Of a DNA stretch of 64,000 nucleotides, positions 62,664-64,000 are shown one piece after another; the first letter of the stretch is position 1, and every line of letters starts with the position of its first letter. The stretch is from Avena insularis (lineage: Eukaryota; Streptophyta; Magnoliopsida; Poales; Poaceae), in the NCBI GenBank assembly GCA_023614405.1, contig CM042692.1, positions 123,497,503 through 123,561,502 of the forward strand. The letters are read 5' to 3'. The position numbers and the translations under genes are program-made. The notes under the pieces are model-generated. The model saw nothing but the letters and a program-made list of their open reading frames with translations. It had not been told where the DNA came from and searched no databases.

Positions 62664-63458
62664 AACCACACACTATACTCTGTCGGAATACATAAATGAA
62701 ATTCATTCGGATCGCCCAAATTGTGCCCACTCGCCATATTCTTGTGCCACTCGCACTCGTACATGCAAGCAATACGCTATTCACGGAAGTCAACCTCTAG
62801 TCGAGCGACCGGCGCGGCAAAGTAGTGCAGCACAAGGGCACCGGAAGTATTCGGGCCTTTTGTCGTCCACGAAAAACGCCAACCCGGAGCCGCCATTGGA
62901 GTCTCCTAGCCCGACTGGCCCACCGGGCCAAGACGTCCGATACACGCTTCCCACAGCGCTCTGTCCCTCCCACCCTCGAGCAAAGCGACTCGAACGGTTA
63001 AGTACCACGCACGGGGACTCCACAAAACGGGAACCCCACGCGGCTCGAGAACACACCAAGTAAGAGAGATGCCTAGGGCTCGCCAAGCGACTGGATCTCC
63101 GGGCCAGGGGAGGAGACGCGTTACAAAAAACGCATTCACAACCTGCAACAGGATCACGACCAATACGGTCGGGCACAACGCTCGGGGACTCGCTCACAAG
63201 TGAACCCTACTCGCGCTCGGGGACTCGCCACTCAGAAGACGCGAGGGATAAAAACAAACGCGTAAACAAATCAAACACACAGAAATACACAATCGAGTTA
63301 TACCCCATTAAAGGGCAAACGCGATCGGGGACTCGCTCAAATTGTTGAACAAAACATTTCCTTGATCATAACATGAGTCGACCAAGTCCCCGTGACATAC
63401 ATTACAAAATGTCATACAGCGTTCGCCACTTGGCATCCATTACAACTCTTACATTCGC
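62664..63458 (+). mobile_element. Tat-element 3' untranslated region
   Basis: No supported gene. It contains recurrent CTCGGGGACTCGC-type phrases (63181-63195, 63217-63228, 63327-63338) usual in the 3' region of this Gypsy group; short GC-rich ORFs on both strands look like chance. Confidence 0.6.
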
Positions 63459-63965
63459 TTACTCCACAGGCCTTGATGAAGAAGAAGCGCCACCACCCTT
63501 GACGCGCACAAAGGGCTGCCACGGGTTTGTCGGGTACGTGGTCAGTGACTTCTCCAATGACAACCAGAAGGGCTGCTCCGACTTCATGTCGCGGTGCTCC
63601 GGATCGGGGTCGCCAGGCGCCAACAACGTCTCCTGGTACGGCAGTAGATCCCCCATCGCCAAGACACGATCGGCATAAGGAGTGGCCTTCGTGGTCAGCT
63701 TCAGCACCTCCGACATCTCCACCGTGCCGGTCGTCGAGGGATAGCCACTCGTGGCATCGTCAAGATCGAAGTCGTCGGGGAAATGCGCGAGACCCAAGCT
63801 CAACGTCGTGGCGGCCCCGCGTCTGAACGCCGAGCGCGTCATCCACTCCACAACCACGGGCACCTCCTCCAGATAGCGCCACACCTCCGTGAGCCCCTGT
63901 GGATGACTTTGTGGGAGACATGCCCGAAGATCCACTGACACACAACGCCGAGGCCGTGGCTGCAT
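63459..63965 (-). pseudogene. Antisense ORF of the Tat-lineage element (C-terminal part)
   Basis: 169 codons on the strand opposite gag-pol, between integrase and the 3' LTR, where several Tat-lineage elements (Grande, RIRE2 types) carry an antisense ORF. Visible segments are LTEVWRYLEEVPVVVEW, FPDDFDLDDATSGYP, VLAMGDLLPYQETL and PWQPFVRVKGGG, mostly acidic. I know no established function. The frame has a stop just before the ATG at 63965, and sequence to the right is outside the window, so a frameshifted N-terminal part may exist. It could instead be a chance ORF in GC-rich sequence, but the low frequency of stops and non-random acidic composition favour a real element ORF. Confidence 0.5.
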
Positions 63966-64000
63966 TCACCGGCAAGCACGCACTGCGAGGCGGTGTAAGT

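Noticed and set aside
62790..63197. GC-rich minus-strand ORFs in the Tat 3' region
   Set aside because: Overlapping frames are open in several registers because of base composition; no motif was recognised.

Overview
This is plant nuclear DNA, almost certainly from a large-genome Triticeae grass (wheat, barley, rye or Aegilops type). The evidence is the transposon content: Angela/BARE/WIS-like Copia LTRs (TGAAGGAAATATGCC start, CCCAACA end), an Athila-lineage Gypsy pair of Sabrina-like type, a Tat-lineage Gypsy with two RNase H domains, and a small CACTA element built on the grass motif TTTAGTCCCGGTT. There are no bacterial genes, no operons and no intact conventional gene. The few host-derived sequences are broken fragments.

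Layout. 1-5804: a decayed minus-strand Copia (internal domain to the left, 5' LTR at 4135-5804). 5805-7301: array A of a 48-bp minisatellite. 7302-10591: a 5'-truncated plus-strand Copia (RT, RNase H, 3' LTR) lying in the array. 10592-25787: array B, the same minisatellite in the same orientation, with nested higher-order duplications including a near-identical 4.04-kb tandem pair. 25788-26178: fragment of a WRN/RNase D-like 3'-5' exonuclease gene (minus). 26179-32228: a non-autonomous Gypsy (plus) with gag-protease. 32229-38422: a sister Gypsy (minus) with the same LTRs and 3' region but a different internal ORF. 38423-39144: promoter-like sequence and first exon of a zf-XS (XS zinc finger) gene, minus. 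39145-53086: array C, the same minisatellite inverted, interrupted by a CACTA element (41438-42567, TSD TTT) and a solo Gypsy LTR (45785-47348, TSD AAACC). 53087-53330: array D, orientation flipped back to plus. 53331-54834: promoter-like sequence and a two-exon zf-XS pseudogene, an inverted copy of 38423-39144. 55574-56341: a second zf-XS pseudogene, cut by the LTR of a Tat-lineage Gypsy that fills 56342 to the window end (gag, RT, RNase H, a second RNase H, integrase, antisense ORF).

How it fits together. The central part (about 10.6-54.1 kb) is a nested inverted structure. The minisatellite points right in array B and left in array C. The two Gypsy copies between them face each other, and array C is bounded on both sides by inverted copies of the same zf-XS promoter/exon. 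Ordered blocks of repeat variants are shared between B and C in opposite orientation, so C looks like an inverted duplicate rather than an independent array. Read-through transcription would be self-complementary over kilobases. The only gene family represented next to it, zf-XS (SGS3/FDM/IDN2-type proteins), acts on double-stranded or small-RNA pathways. That link is suggestive and unproven. The many long open frames inside the arrays are by-products of the 48-bp (3 x 16) period and are not listed as genes.
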